Source: Anarhynchus alexandrinus
Taxonomy: Eukaryota; Chordata; Aves; Charadriiformes; Charadriidae
Assembly (NCBI GenBank): GCA_008711295.1
Contig: VUYV01000007.1
Location: 8,093,522-8,157,521, forward strand
Reading direction: 5' to 3'
DNA length: 64,000 nt
Part shown: piece after piece, positions 47,201-58,956 of the stretch
How positions within the stretch are numbered: the stretch's first letter is position 1
How the letters are laid out: each line of letters starts with the position of its first letter
Notes under the pieces: generated by a model
Seen by the model: only the letters and a program-made list of their open reading frames with translations
Databases searched by the model: none
Told to the model about the DNA's origin: nothing
Position numbers and translations under genes: made by a program

Positions 47201-48257
47201 AGAGGTAGTGCTCTCTTTAGCTAAGGTGTAATTGATCCCTCCGCTGTTCTGCAGAGGGCAGAAGCCAAAGCAGAGGGGTTTAGTCTAATGTTTTTATTAT
47301 TGCAATTATTATTTTTAGCAGTGCACACATGGTTACCGTGCTTTTCAAAGTTTTGCCGGCTGAGTGGCAGCCGTGTTCAGCTGGGCTGCCACACCTTGGA
47401 GCATTTACTTATTTATTAGCCTTTGAGTTTTCTTTTTCATCTTGTTGTCTGCAGGGATTTCTATAAATATTTAAATGCTAATGTGAAAAAAAAAAAACAC
47501 CAACGTTTTTCATTTTTACTTACCCGTTTTCTTTTCTGGCTTGTCCTCTGGGCAAACCCATCTGCAGTAATTCTGGCTGTAGGCAGCGTGGGGGCTCCCT
47601 CCGCCCAGCCTACTTGTGTCACATCAGTCACCCATGAGTTCCTGCTAATGATGAGTGAACCTACAAAGTCTTAGCTGCCTGGCTTGCAGAAATGTTCAAA
47701 GGTTCAGCTGGTTTATCTGCTATTTTCCGTTAGAGGAGCATGGCGCCCTTGGAGCAGGGCGTGCAGCGTCCCCAGGCTGGGGAGGCTTCATCTGCCGTTT
47801 GTCCTTCAGGTCAGTGACGTGTTGAAGGGTTGGAGAGGCTCCTGGTCGTGCTGAGCTACATGTGCAGAGCGTACCCAGAAATGAAGTACAGCACCTCTGC
47901 CAAGAGCAAGCAGGACCCAGGATGCTGCCAGACTCTGCCAAGGTCTGATTTTGTGTTAATCCATTTGGTGGTGTCCTCTCGTGGCTGAAAGCTGGCGCCT
48001 GGGACTTTGTCTGCTGGCATATGTCATGTAAGGTGGTCTGACGCCAACCCAAGCCAAGGCTGGAGCAGGGACCATATGCAGCAATCCCTGAGGCCCTGAA
48101 ACAAAAGTATGGAGATGGGTCTTTGTATTTGCTAGGCAAAGCCTGCTGGCCATTTGGGCATACTGGGAAGCCCGTCTTGCAGGGGGTAGGAGAGGGTTTG
48201 GGGTTTCAGGGGGGATGTCGTGGATGATGCTTTCCAAGCTTCCCTAATATGTCTGCA

Positions 48258-48413
48258 AATCATAGAATCATAGAATCATAGAATGGTTTAGGTTGGAAAG
48301 GACCTTGAAGATAATCGAGTTCCAACCCACCTGCCATAGGCAAGGACACCTCCCACTAGACCAGGCTGCCCAAGGCCACGTCCAGCCTGGCCTTGAACAC
48401 CTCCAGGGATGGA
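48258..48413 (-). mobile_element. CR1 LINE, 3' end fragment, reverse orientation
   Basis: The + strand begins with three AATCATAG-type octamers, then GAATGGTTTAGGTTGGAAAG, CACCTCCCACTAGACCAGG and CTTGAACACCTCCAGGGATG. This is the exact inverse of the CR1 tail found at 53481. The copy is truncated at about 48413. Confidence 0.94.
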
Positions 48414-50066
48414 TTTAGCTCTGTTCATCAGTGGGTTTTAGAGAGCTGCCAACACCACTGCCAGCCTTAAACCAGCCCTTCGTGTTCACCTAGAACCCTC
48501 TGCGTCTGTGAAGGAACATGGAATGGTGCTGGGGATGGGGTGAGCTCGCAGTTCACAAAGAAGGAAGCCACCAGATGTGTGTATGTTCTGTGCCCATCCC
48601 AATCAGCGTGGGTGTGAGGAGCAGGCATCAGAAATGCTCCTGCTGGGGGGATCCCTCAGCCTTGACTTTGTGTGCAGAACCCAAGGCTCCAGACTTTAGT
48701 ACACAACCAAGAGCCCACCTCATACGTCTACCACAACTTCATTGGTGCAGTCCCGTGGCTGGGGTTATAGCCTATTTTCATGCAAACTGGACTGAAAATA
48801 GTCGACATCTTTCCTGTCCTGTAGTTTTCTGTGCTTTTTTCTCTTTGGAAAAAGCTCTTTAAATCTGGAGTGACCAGAAGATGCACCCTTTGGGGGAATC
48901 CTGTGTGAAGGCATGGTGGAGCAGGACTGAATGTCACAAGAGGTTAATCTGCCCCTGCCTAAATACTGCCTTGCCTCCTCTCCTGCGCTCAGCAGAGGAC
49001 TCTGATCGAGCGAGGTGCCCCGGAATAAAAGTCCTCGTGAGAGCAGAGGCAGGTCTATGTGGTGGCATGAGCCCACTCACAGCGGTCAGGTCAGGGTTGT
49101 AGAGCAGAGCACGGATGGGGAGATTTGCACCGAACAGGGTTCAGGATGGCGAAGGACATAGGATGTGGAGACAAACCATGAGGGTACAGCACGGGGTCAG
49201 CGAGCATCACCCTGGCTTCTCACCCTGCTGCCTGAGAGCCTTTAAACAACACGGCTGTGAGAGGAAGGTGTCACTGATTTATCAGCTAAGACAGGGGGTA
49301 GCTGCACTCTTCAGCTGTCCAACAGCAAGTCCTCGACTCCCCCGTCCCCTAGCTGGAAGCAGAGTCGGGGAGAGCGCAGCTCGGGATTACTGGGTTAAAA
49401 TCAGACTTGTCTTATCTGCAGCTTTCACCTCGCAGGTACCTGGAGATGCTGCCAGCGTTCCCTGCACCGCTCCATCTCCCGCTCCACCGGCGCAGCCACA
49501 GAGCGTGGGGAGGAGTGCCTTATTAGCACAGCTCTTTGTGAGATGCCCTTGAGTGATTTTTTTATTTTTTTTTCCAGGTGTAAATGCCAGGAGAGGCTGT
49601 ACCAGTGCTTCACATTCTTTCATCTCGGCAGGGTTTTGCCCTTTCTCCCAGCGTGGCTCTGACAGCAGGCTCAGCGCCGCTGCCTGTGGAATACAAACAA
49701 ACTTCCCCGTTGCAGAGCATGACAGGAATTCATTCCAGGCTGGGGGCGGGGGGGTGTAGGGGGAGTTCTGCTTCTCTCTTTTCCTCATGCTGGATGCTCC
49801 AGGGGTCTCTGGAGAAGTTTAGAGAGTGGGGAGTTGGTTGCTTAACCCCCTCTCTCCCGGGAGCAGGCAGCTCGCGGCAGACCCGACAGCTCTCGCAATG
49901 GGGAGGACCGCAAAGCAGCTTGAAGCTGCGATGCAATTCCCGTCCCCTGACCGAGTCGGGAGAGAGGTACCGACACATTGAGATGTCTGCATCCCTCCGT
50001 CCCTTAGTACCAGCCATTAGGGCAGTCGGAGGGTCTGTTCCCCGCTTGCTGAGCACACAGCGCCTG

Positions 50067-50082
50067 CCATTAGCGCTAATGG
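50067..50082. promoter_or_regulatory. Perfect 16-bp palindrome with two inverted TAAT cores
   Basis: CCATTAGCGCTAATGG is its own reverse complement. Each arm carries a CTAATGG homeodomain-type half site, separated by a central GCGC-containing spacer. An inverted pair like this can seat a homeodomain dimer. It opens an AT-rich, motif-dense block. Confidence 0.6.
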
Positions 50083-50310
50083 GAGATAGGCACGCGCACG
50101 GAGAGGCAAGGATGCCCCTGAGCTACAAATCTACTTGGCAATTTTATTATGTAAATAAATGGTGCTTGCACATACACCTGCTGCTGCTGCTGCTCGTGGT
50201 GATGTTCATGGCAAGATACGTAAACAAACAGCGATTCCGTTCTAATAGATTTATTTCCTTTCTCGTGAGCCATTAAATTACCTCCAGATTTCACGCAGGT
50301 AGAAATCTGT
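50083..50310. promoter_or_regulatory. AT-rich block with forkhead and homeodomain motifs
   Basis: Following the palindrome the sequence contains TTTTATTATGTAAATAAATG, a forkhead-type GTAAACA at 50220-50226, a CTG5 run near 50178 and GCCATTAAATTACC near 50269. Frames crossing it have no recognisable protein. Candidate conserved enhancer; not tested. Confidence 0.35.
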
Positions 50311-50600
50311 AACAGCATCGAAATCTTGCTCTGCCTCAGTGGACGGTGGCCCGCAAAGCGTGACAGCCACCTATTATTCTCAGATATTGTTTGGGGGGGG
50401 AGCCATGGGAACAACTGGTATCATCCTCGTTATATCAGTGTCTTTGGATGTCCCCAGCTCCCTCCAGGGCTCCCACCACCGCCGGGCAGTTTTCCAGTGA
50501 AGGCAACAGCAAACCTCCCTGTGCTGGGCTGAGCTCGGTGTCCTCATCCAGACCCCTCGGGGCAGCTCCTCCGTCTGACCAGATGGTGAAGGGCTCTTCC

Positions 50601-50954
50601 TTCCAGTCCCTAAAGGGGGCCTACAGGAGAGCTGGAGAAGGGCTCTCCTGTAGAGAGATCTACACGAGATGCACCAAGGGCACGTAGTGATAGGATGAAG
50701 GGGAATGGCTTCACACTGGAAGAAGGTAGATTTAGATTAGATATTAGGAAGAAATTTTTCACTTTGAGGGTGGTAAGGCACTGGAACAGGTTGCCCAGAG
50801 AAGTTGTGGAAGCTCCATCCCTGGAGGTGTTTAAGGCCAGACTGGATGGGGCTTTGAGCAACCTGGTCTGGTGGGAGGTGTCCCTGCCTATGGCAGGGGG
50901 GTTGGAACTTGATGATCTTCAAGATCGCTTCCAACCTAAACCATTCTATGATTC
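50601..50954 (+). mobile_element. CR1 LINE, about 350-bp 3' fragment
   Basis: It begins TTCCAGTCCCTAAAGGGG, continues through ATTAGGAAGAAATTTTTCAC, GGTAAGGCACTGGAACAGG and GGAGGTGTCCCTGCCTATGG, and ends ACCATTCTATGATT. It is little diverged and resembles the copy at 53481 over its whole length, in the same orientation 2.9 kb away. Confidence 0.95.
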
Positions 50955-52254
50955 CCTTCCAGGGAGCTGAAGCAGAGCTTGCTCTGGACCTTGAGGAGGC
51001 TCTGGGCTGGGTTTTGCTAGGAAACCCATCACCCCCCTGCTAGGAAACCCATCACCACCCACATCAGCACTGGGGCTCACCAGGCTCTCTGCCACCACGC
51101 ACCGGTTGACGGGACCTGCAAGGAGAGCAGCCAGCTCCTCTCCGAGCTGACCTGCCTGTTCACAACCACGGGTGCATATCTCTGGGCTGCAGCTGCTGAG
51201 CCGCTCTCCTCTCCTCTGCTCCCTGGCTCCACGGGAGGCTTTTGGCAGCAAAGACAGGCAGCAGATAGGTAGGACTGCTGCCAGCGAGAGCGCTGAGGCG
51301 CTGTGCCGGGGCTGCCGGTGCCAGGATAGCTGCTGGTTGGAGAATCGCGGTGCCGGCACCTGTCCCGGCAGAGAGCTGGTGGCAGTGGCTCTGCTGGGCA
51401 GGACTGGGTCTCTGGGAAGGGCTTTTGCGCTGCGCCCAGGCAGCACCTGAGCAGACAGGGGCCCTGGAAGTTGCTGCCGAGGGGAGATGGTTTCCTCATG
51501 AATAATTGGTGCGTTATTAATATGCATGTGTTTTTTGAAGAAGTTTCAAACTCTTCCCCCTCAGGAGCCTTTGATGCTTTATTAATGATTGCGGCGCACA
51601 CCAAACCCTCGGTACACCGCAACCGGAGCGGTGCCTTGGAGCAGCCCCATTTATTTTCGGTCGTTGTCTTTCGTGAGCCCAGGGAAGGCATTTTGCTGGT
51701 CCGAGCGACCAGATGAGGGTAGAGGTACTTGAGTAGCCCCGAAGAGCCGCTCCACTGCTGTGAGGGGCTCTGGAGGCAGCAGAAGCCACTCTTTGGGAGC
51801 TCGGCAGGTCTCAGCGCTGCGGTCTTCACAGGGTGGAAAAGGTGTGCAAAAGCAGAAGTTCACGAGTTCAACTTTATGCTCTGGATCAGGATTAACAGGA
51901 ACAGTCTCGGGTCCCCTTGTAACTCAGAAGAGGATCCAAGAACTTGTGAAAAGGACAGGATCAGGGATTGGCTCTGGCTAACTCGGATGCCGGGAGGCTG
52001 CCAGAGGAGCCCAGGGTTTTCCTGCTGCGTTTTCCTGCTGAAGTAGTCAGGGATGCGAGGCAGCAGGGGGGGGAGCAGAGGAGGAGCGGAGCAAGCCCTG
52101 GGAAAGCAGCCGGATTTCAGGGAACGTGTGTGCTGCAGCGCTGGGGTGGATGGGCAGTGGTGGGGAGAGGTGACGAGCCCTCGGCAGCCCGAGCAGGTGA
52201 CCCATGTGAGCTGGGACACACACTGCTGCACAACAGGCCCTTGTGAAGGAGCCA

Positions 52255-52500
52255 CAATCCAGAATTTCAGAAGTGCTAATTACTGTTAATTAGCTACAAT
52301 TTGTGCTCGTAACCTCTGTTCTTAGCCAAGATGGCTGACAGCAGTGACAAACATTATTCATTTCCATGCAATAAATCAAGCTAAAGTTGCTTCTGTTATT
52401 TAGCCTATCATTTAGCATTTCATTAAATAGATATGTACACATACATCATCGTTGCCGAGGCTGTGTCAATCCCCTTCAGGAGCAAGGCTGCCTCTAATCA
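52255..52500. promoter_or_regulatory. YY1, MEIS and PBX-HOX motif cluster
   Basis: The block opens with GCTAATTACTGTTAATTAGC. It then holds a YY1-type AAGATGGCTG (52328-52337) overlapping a MEIS-type CTGACAG (52335-52341), and ATAAATCA (52371-52378), which on the minus strand is the PBX-HOX composite TGATTTAT. MEIS and PBX-HOX sites within 40 bp are a known enhancer arrangement. No coding or repeat signature is seen. Functional role is inferred. Confidence 0.4.
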
Positions 52501-53480
52501 ATCCCAGCAGCGCAGCGCGCCGCGGAGGGGCTCCGGATTCACCGTAGGCCAGGTTAGCATCTTGCTGAGCATCCGTCAGGTGCTGGTAACTCATCGCCGG
52601 TTGCCCAATATTCAACCAGAGAGCTACTAGCAGCGACGGTGCTCTTGCTCCTAAAGGGAGATGTGGCTTGGAGAGACGCAGTCTCTCTCAGGTGGATGAG
52701 ATCAGATTCCTGAGCGGGGGGCTGACCTGCAGCCGTCTGCAAGGTCCCCATCGGAGGAAGCATGCTTCTGCTGGGCTGGTGCTGGGCTTTCCTTCAGCTC
52801 CAGCATGGAAAGAGCAGCAGCCGAGGGGCTGAGAGTACCGAGCTTGGGCTTAGAGCTGCTCTGCGTCATCCTCACGGGATCACTTCATCTTTGCGCCTCT
52901 GATGGAGGGGAGGTAGCGACGATTCGTGTGCCGCAGTTGTAAGGGTGAAGCACGGGTGGCAGTGCCCCACACGGTAGGACGTGGTGGCCGTGGGGGGCGA
53001 GGAGCAGCGCTGTGGTTGCGCTGTGCACTGGGAAGGTCCCCTCGGTTTGCTGCTGGCCTCCGCGGAGCTGGGGAACGCGTTCACTCTGACGATGCACAGA
53101 AGGAAAGGAGAAGGTGTGGCATTAAAGTGAGCCTGGAGCTACAAAGGGTAGCAGAGTGCTGGCACTACAGTTGGTGTTTCTGGGCACACGTGGCTCTCGT
53201 AGCACTGGGGAACCTGTGCAGCACCCTGGAAAAGCAGCTGCGGCTCTCATGCAGCCACTGCAGCACTGGGCTGTCCTCTCTGTGCCGGTGAGCGCAGGGG
53301 TGCTGGGCAGGGCAGAGGTGGGAGCTTTCTGCCGGAGCTCCATCCATGCCGATCCATCCATGCGGTCCAGCCTGGAGCAGGAGCTCCCCTGCCTCGCACA
53401 GGACCCTGGGGTGCTGCGCTCGGACCTGGGCACCCCAGGGTTCAGCCTGGGCCCTGCTTTGCCGCAGCATCTTTCCCCCA

Positions 53481-53962
53481 ACATAAGAAGGACATGGACC
53501 TGTTGGAGCGTGTCCAGAGGAGAGCCACGAGGATGATCCGAGGGCTGGAGCCTCCTATGAGGAGGGGCTGAAAGAGTTGGGGCTGTTCAGTCTGGAGAAG
53601 AGAAGGCTCCGGGGAGATCTTATTGCAGCCTTCCAGTACCTAAAGGGGCTACAGGAGAGCTGGGGAGGGACTTTTTACTAGGGCATGTAGGGATAGGACA
53701 AGGGGGAATGGCTTCAAACTGGAAGAGGGCAGGTTTAGATTGAACATTAGGAAGAAGTTTTTCACTTTGAGGGTGGTGAGGCACTGGAACAGGTTGCCCC
53801 GAGAGGCTGTTGAGGCCCCATCCCTGGAGGTGTTCAAGGCCAGGCTGGACGTGGCCTTGGGCAACCTGGTCTAGTGGGAGGTGTCCCTGCCTATGGCAGG
53901 GGGGTTGGAACTCGATGATCTTCAAGGTCCCTTCCAACCTAAACCATTCTATGATTCTATGA
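53481..53962 (+). mobile_element. CR1 LINE, about 480-bp 3' fragment (longest in window)
   Basis: Landmarks in order are GACATGGACCTGTTGGAGCG, TCCAGAGGAGAGCCACGAGG, CAGTCTGGAGAAGAGAAGGC, TCCAGTACCTAAAGGGGCTA, GGCACTGGAACAGGTTGCCC and the ATTCTATGATTCTATGAT tail. It covers the end of the CR1 coding part and the 3' UTR. The open frames across it are shadows of the repeat. Confidence 0.96.
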
Positions 53963-54109
53963 TCTTCTTACCTCCCACCGCGCTCAGAGGAGGACTCTGC
54001 CTCCCGCTGCTCCAGGGCTTTCTGGTTGGGCTGCCCATTCCAAGGGGCTAACGGGAGCAGCTCCGATTTGCCCGTGCGGCACTACGCGTTCGGTGCCCTC
54101 CCTCTCCCA

Positions 54110-54350
54110 GTGCTCCATAAATAAATTCCTCTAGTCCATCCTAGCACACTGTATCAATCTTGTTTAATAGACTGGAAAGCTTATTGCATGGCGGCAGGTC
54201 GCAAGGAGTGTCGAGGTGATGGATTGCGCCTTCCCGGAGTCGAGCGTCGTTGATGTATAATGAAATATTTATGATTTATTCCAGCTAATAAACTGGAGTG
54301 AAGTGTGTGATGTATGTGAGCAGATGGGGGATCTATTGATGCAGTTTTCA
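54110..54350. promoter_or_regulatory. AT-rich block with PBX-HOX-type site
   Basis: It includes CATAAATAAATTCC, GTATCAATC, a TGATTTAT composite at 54272-54279 and CTAATAAACTGG, amid CpG-containing unique sequence. It begins about 150 bp after the CR1 copy and is followed by GC-rich DNA. Candidate conserved non-coding element; inference. Confidence 0.35.
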
Positions 54351-55835
54351 TTGCGTGGGGGGAGGGAAAGGTTTATGTCCGTAACGGAGACATATCGCAC
54401 AGCCTCCCGTCCCTCTGCCCATCAAGGTGGGCACTTGGCCGCAGAGAGGACAGATTATCTAATTCCTATAGATGGCCTTTAGTACTCATCCTCTAATTGT
54501 TTGTCCACCTCACATCTCCTCCTGTGGGTTTTCTCAAGCAGAGGAACGTCTGGCAGTGGGACGAAACCGTTTGTTCAAGTGTTGGGCTCGGGGATGGGAG
54601 CGGCGCGGGGAGCTTGTGCCAAGAGGGATGGGAACACAGGCAGAGGGGCTGCAGGAGTGTCACTGCCATGCTGCGCTCGGCAGCTTCCCAGCCCTGCTGT
54701 GTCTGCGTTACCTACAAAAAAATAATTTCCGTGGATTTAGGAGACCTGTGAGACACAGGGCTGCCCTGGAAGGAGCAGGGAAACTTGAAATCCATGAAAG
54801 AAGTGCTTGTCCATGTGATGGGTGATGAGCACATGGAGCTCGTTGCTGCAGGATGCTCCCGAAGCCAAAAGGTTGGTGTTCAGAGTGGGAAGGAGTGTTT
54901 CTGCGTTCTGCTGCTGGGGTGTGTGTCGCAGCCCAGAATGGACCTAATCTGCAGGCAGGAACCTGATCCTGTCCAGCTTCTCGGGAACAGCTGTGCCCGA
55001 AGGCAGGAGGACCTGCCTGCCAGATGTGGCCCCACAGCTGCCTTTCAGTGGGCAGGGTGACCATCACAACCGAGCGGGCAGCATGGCCGTCACAAGCCTC
55101 GGCTGGGCCCCTGCGTGCCCCCAGTTCAGCTGTGTGTGCTGGTGAAACCTGGCCCGGCAACTGAGGCGTGTTCCCGCAAAGCCCTGTTCAGGGAAAGGGG
55201 GTTTGACACCCCCCCAGATTTTTGCTCTGCTCACCAAACCAGGGAGAGTATCAGGATTAGGGCTCAGGATCTTCACCGTCTGCCCAGGACCAATCCTGCC
55301 TGGAAAATAAATCATCGTCTTAATCACTGATGTGTGGCTGCCAGAGGGTGAGCTCTGCATCTCCCTGGGACGACCCAGAGCATCAACAACCATTTTAGGG
55401 AAGCGGGAGACAGGTAAGAGTTAATCGCAGGGTAAGAGCAGAGATGGATGCACAACCTTCAGCCCACTGCTCTGCGGTGTGAGCAGCCAGCGAGGCCGCT
55501 CCGCATCCCGCCGCTGTCCTGCCAGCTGTTCCCGTTTCTGCCTAATTAGCCTCCGGATCAGCCTGCTTTGAGATCCTAGGCTGAAAGGCACTGGAGAAGG
55601 GCAAAGACTGATTTTTCCGACTGCCTCCCTGCAAGCTTCCCGGGGGTCTGCCAGCTGGGAGCCTGCCGGTCCCCCCGACGCGCTCCTTTGGCGCGAGCGG
55701 CAATTCTCCGGGTACAGGCAGCGCGGAGGAATGCAGGAGGACGAGCGCCTCTCTCCCTCTCTTATCTCTGGAAATGAGGGATCGTAGTGCCAGGAGAGCA
55801 GCTGACAGCAGGGGATTCCTCCTGGAGTTTGGAAA

Positions 55836-55875
55836 AAAAACCCAAAACAACAAACAAACAAACAAAAAAAAAACC
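55836..55875. repeat. A-rich (AAAC)n tract
   Basis: A run of AAACAAAC-type units followed by ten A. It is simple sequence, and no retroposed gene is recognised next to it. Confidence 0.85.
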
Positions 55876-58737
55876 TTAAAGGCTCCCAAAAGAGCAGGTG
55901 TCAAGCCTGGCAGGAGCGGAGCATCGGCAGCGTTGCAGCAGTGCTGGGAGCTTGCTGCAGCCAGTGGCACAGAGCTGGGAGCAGCCGTGCTGGCAGGGCA
56001 GGGGTAGCCCAGGCTCTGATTTGGATGGGGGAGCAGCATCCTGCTCCCCCCGACAGCCCCCTGACTGCCCCTCAGAGGGAACGGGGCTGGCTTGGCGTTG
56101 TTTTTCCGCTCGGCGCAGCTGGAGCGGCCGATGCTGCTTTCTCACGGTGGTTATGGGGCTGCTGCAGCCCCAGCCCCTCCAGCGGCAGAGCTGGTCCTCA
56201 GCCAGGCTGGGGGCAGTGGTCCGTGCTGTGGCGCAGGAGCGTGACCGAGCAAAATGCTTTCTTAGGGACCGTCCAGGCTGAGCCGTCGATGGAGACCCTG
56301 CGGGGCACACCGTGGGGTCTGAGGGAGGTCTGCTGGCTGTCCCCTGCCATCCTGCCCTGTCCGCGGGCAGCACAGGGGGGGGACTGTCCCCAAAGGAGCA
56401 TCCATACGGCTCTCTTCTGTGTTCCTGCAGGTCGGTGTCTCCTGGAAAAGTGGCTGTGAGACATCCCTGCTCTCCAGCCCAGCTGTCTGCGGAGTGCTGG
56501 GCCGGGCTCTGCATGAAGCATTTGAAAGCCGAGACTTAATTTGCAAAATCTGAAATGACTCGTTAACAGCAAAAGGTCTAATTAATATTAGAAAATGCTC
56601 AAACCACATTCTGCTGCTGTCAGGAAAGAGCCCACCAGCATCCCCTGCGCCACTCCGGCCCCGGAGACCTGGCTTGCCTCCCTGGGCTCCTCACCTTCAC
56701 GTTTTTCCGCGGCCGCTTCTGAAACCTGGAAAAGCCGCTCCAGCAGCCAGAAAAGTGTTAAAGGAGCAGCTCCAGCCTGCTGGGTCAGCAAGCGCTTTCC
56801 TCCAGGAGGAAATCACTGAGCCGGTACCGAGGGGCAGGCGAAGGCAGCGCCCGGAGCCCAGCCGTGCCCGGGAGCACCGTTGATGGGGGACGAGGGCTGT
56901 GCCCCACGCAGGGGGGTGTTTTGCAGCGTCTGATCAAGACTCTGGAGCTCCCCGTGAGAGCGTTAGCTGCTGCCATGGCAGGGGCGTGAAAATAATCCAC
57001 TTGTTTCTTCTTAACAGAATAGATTCCCTTTCAAAGGGATGTTTTGCTGTTTCTCGGTATTTTGTGCTGTGCGGCAGTAGGTCTGCCAGAGTGCCACGTA
57101 ATTGGGAACAGGAGCAGCAGGGACCTTCGCAGACCCTTCTGTGGTGGGATGCCCCGAGGAGACAGTCACGAGCGTCCCAACTCTCCCGTCCTTCAGGCGC
57201 CGTGTCCTCAAGCTGGACTAGGTTTGATAACACACAAAGCGGGGCTGGGGCTTTCTCCTCCCGCACCGCAGGAGGACTCCAGGGCACCGGCATCCCTTCC
57301 CTGCCGCTTTTCCCCGCTGCTGACGTGCGGGAGTGCTGCCAATGCCAAGCACTACCAGCATCTGCCCAGCTTCAATCCTGCCCGGCAGCACAGCCAGGGA
57401 GGTCCTGAGCGAGTGGGGACGGTGAAAAACCTCCCCAGAAGCCAGGAAAGGCCGCATGACAGTTTTGCAAATCAGCGTGGCGCCGCGTTTGCTCTCGTGT
57501 CATCTCGGCGTGCCAGTTTTCGGCTCGCAGCCCCGCAGCTGAAGCTCGCACGTCGCGGCGCAGCCGACACTGTCATTGCCGCAAAGCTGGCGACACGTGT
57601 TACCAAACAATCTTCCGTCTAGCCGTCCTTCCAGGCATCCGAGTGACATCTGTCCCCGGTGAGCAGGGACGTTGTGCCGGCAGCTGCTGTGTCTGGGGTG
57701 GGCTCCTCCTGGGGTGCCAACCTCTCCTCAGCACCCTTTGCCGGGCTGAGAGCTTTGCTTAATGAAGCCCCATGAGGCCAGACCTATTACGAGAGGAACG
57801 CTGTCACCCTTTGTTGGGTTTTTCCAGCAGAACCTAAGACAGCTCTGCATCTAGACTGGGCTGAAGGCACCATTCCTCATGATTTACCTGAAAAGTCTCA
57901 TTTTTTTCCTGTGCACGTCTGCTCTCTCGGAGCTTCTCCAAGCTGCTCAGCCTTTCATTTCCCCAGCCAAAGTGTTCTCTTGGTCGATAGTTGGTTCAAA
58001 TGTTTGCTCATGACACCTTTGATGTAGAAACGGTGCCATGTTTGCCAGGAACAAGCCGACCCATGGGTGAAGGGTGTTGGCACAGGAGCTCCGGGGAGGG
58101 TTTGCTCCTGGGAGCGGAGAGGCTCTCATTCAGCGCGTCCTGGGAAAGCGGCTCAGGTGCCGCGTTAGTCGCTGGGAGAGCTCTCTGCTCTGTGAAGGAG
58201 GTGCGCGAACTAAAGGCCGTAGTGGCAGACTCACAAGGGCCCTTTCATCTCCACAACAAGTATTTTGCAACTCGAAGAACCTCATTGCAGAAATCTCTGG
58301 GGCTTGAGTTTGGAAATAGGGTCTCCATTGCAGCTTGGCTGCTGTTTGGAGTTCATTTGGGCAAGCCATGCGTCTCCAGTCCAGCGGCCATTGCCAAGTA
58401 ACTATCTATAGACAACCCTTCCCTCTAAACAGATCTTACCAAAAAGCCTCATTTTTAAAGCAAAAGTAACCTGGAAAAGGTCTTCTATGCCTTTCCCTCA
58501 GCGCCTGATGGTTCACACCACGCCTCATGCCAGCCTGCAGTCTCCACAGGCTGAGCCATGGGTCAGCGTGGCGTGGTACCCACTGAGCCTGCAGGCTGGT
58601 GGAGATGGCCACAGCTCGCTTTAGGGTGCTGAACCTTTAGGGCAGCCCTCGGCAGCTTGGTGAGGTGGCCTGGCCTGGCCGCATCCCCCTTGCTGCTCAG
58701 AGCCATACCGCTCAAGCCAGCCTGCTGCCTGTTACAG

Positions 58738-58777
58738 CTATATTATATCTATATATCTATATATAGATATAGATATA
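58738..58777. repeat. TA/GATA-type simple repeat, left of CR1
   Basis: Alternating TATATCTATATATCTATATA continues into its near-inverse TAGATATAGATATA, giving a hairpin-prone, almost palindromic tract. It abuts the CR1 fragment at 58778. Confidence 0.9.
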
Positions 58778-58904
58778 ATGGCCAGGTTGGATGAGGCTTT
58801 GAGCAACCAGGTCTAGTGGGAGGTGTCCCTGCCCAGGGCAGGGGGGTTGGAACTAGATGGTCTTTAAGGTCCCTTCCAACCCAAACCATTCTATGGTTCT
58901 ATGA
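58778..58904 (+). mobile_element. CR1 LINE 3' fragment embedded between TA tracts
   Basis: It reads from GGCCAGGTTGGATGAGGC through GGTCTAGTGGGAGGTGTCCC and GGTTGGAACTAGATGGTC to CCATTCTATGGTTCTATGAT. The octamer tail runs directly into a (TA)n tract. Confidence 0.94.
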
Positions 58905-58956
58905 TATTTTTTATATATATATATATATAAATTATATATATATATATATATATAAA
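58905..58956. repeat. (TA)n microsatellite, right of CR1
   Basis: Two TA runs of about 20 bases each are separated by AAATT. The tract starts where the CR1 tail ends and may have grown from it. Length is likely variable. Confidence 0.93.

Noticed and set aside
49584..50276. 230-codon plus-strand frame with a hydrophobic C-terminal stretch
   Set aside because: The Leu run comes from a CTG repeat and the end lies in an AT-rich block; no known protein and no context.
50695..50970. 91-codon frame with [20 protein letters not shown]
   Set aside because: This is the familiar translation of the CR1 3' region, not a host gene.
51077..51829. 250-codon minus-strand frame
   Set aside because: No recognisable domain and biased composition in GC-rich DNA; no supporting splice or promoter context.
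55876..56514. 212-codon minus-strand frame
   Set aside because: GC-rich chance frame with no domain; an overlapping plus-strand frame of similar length is equally open.
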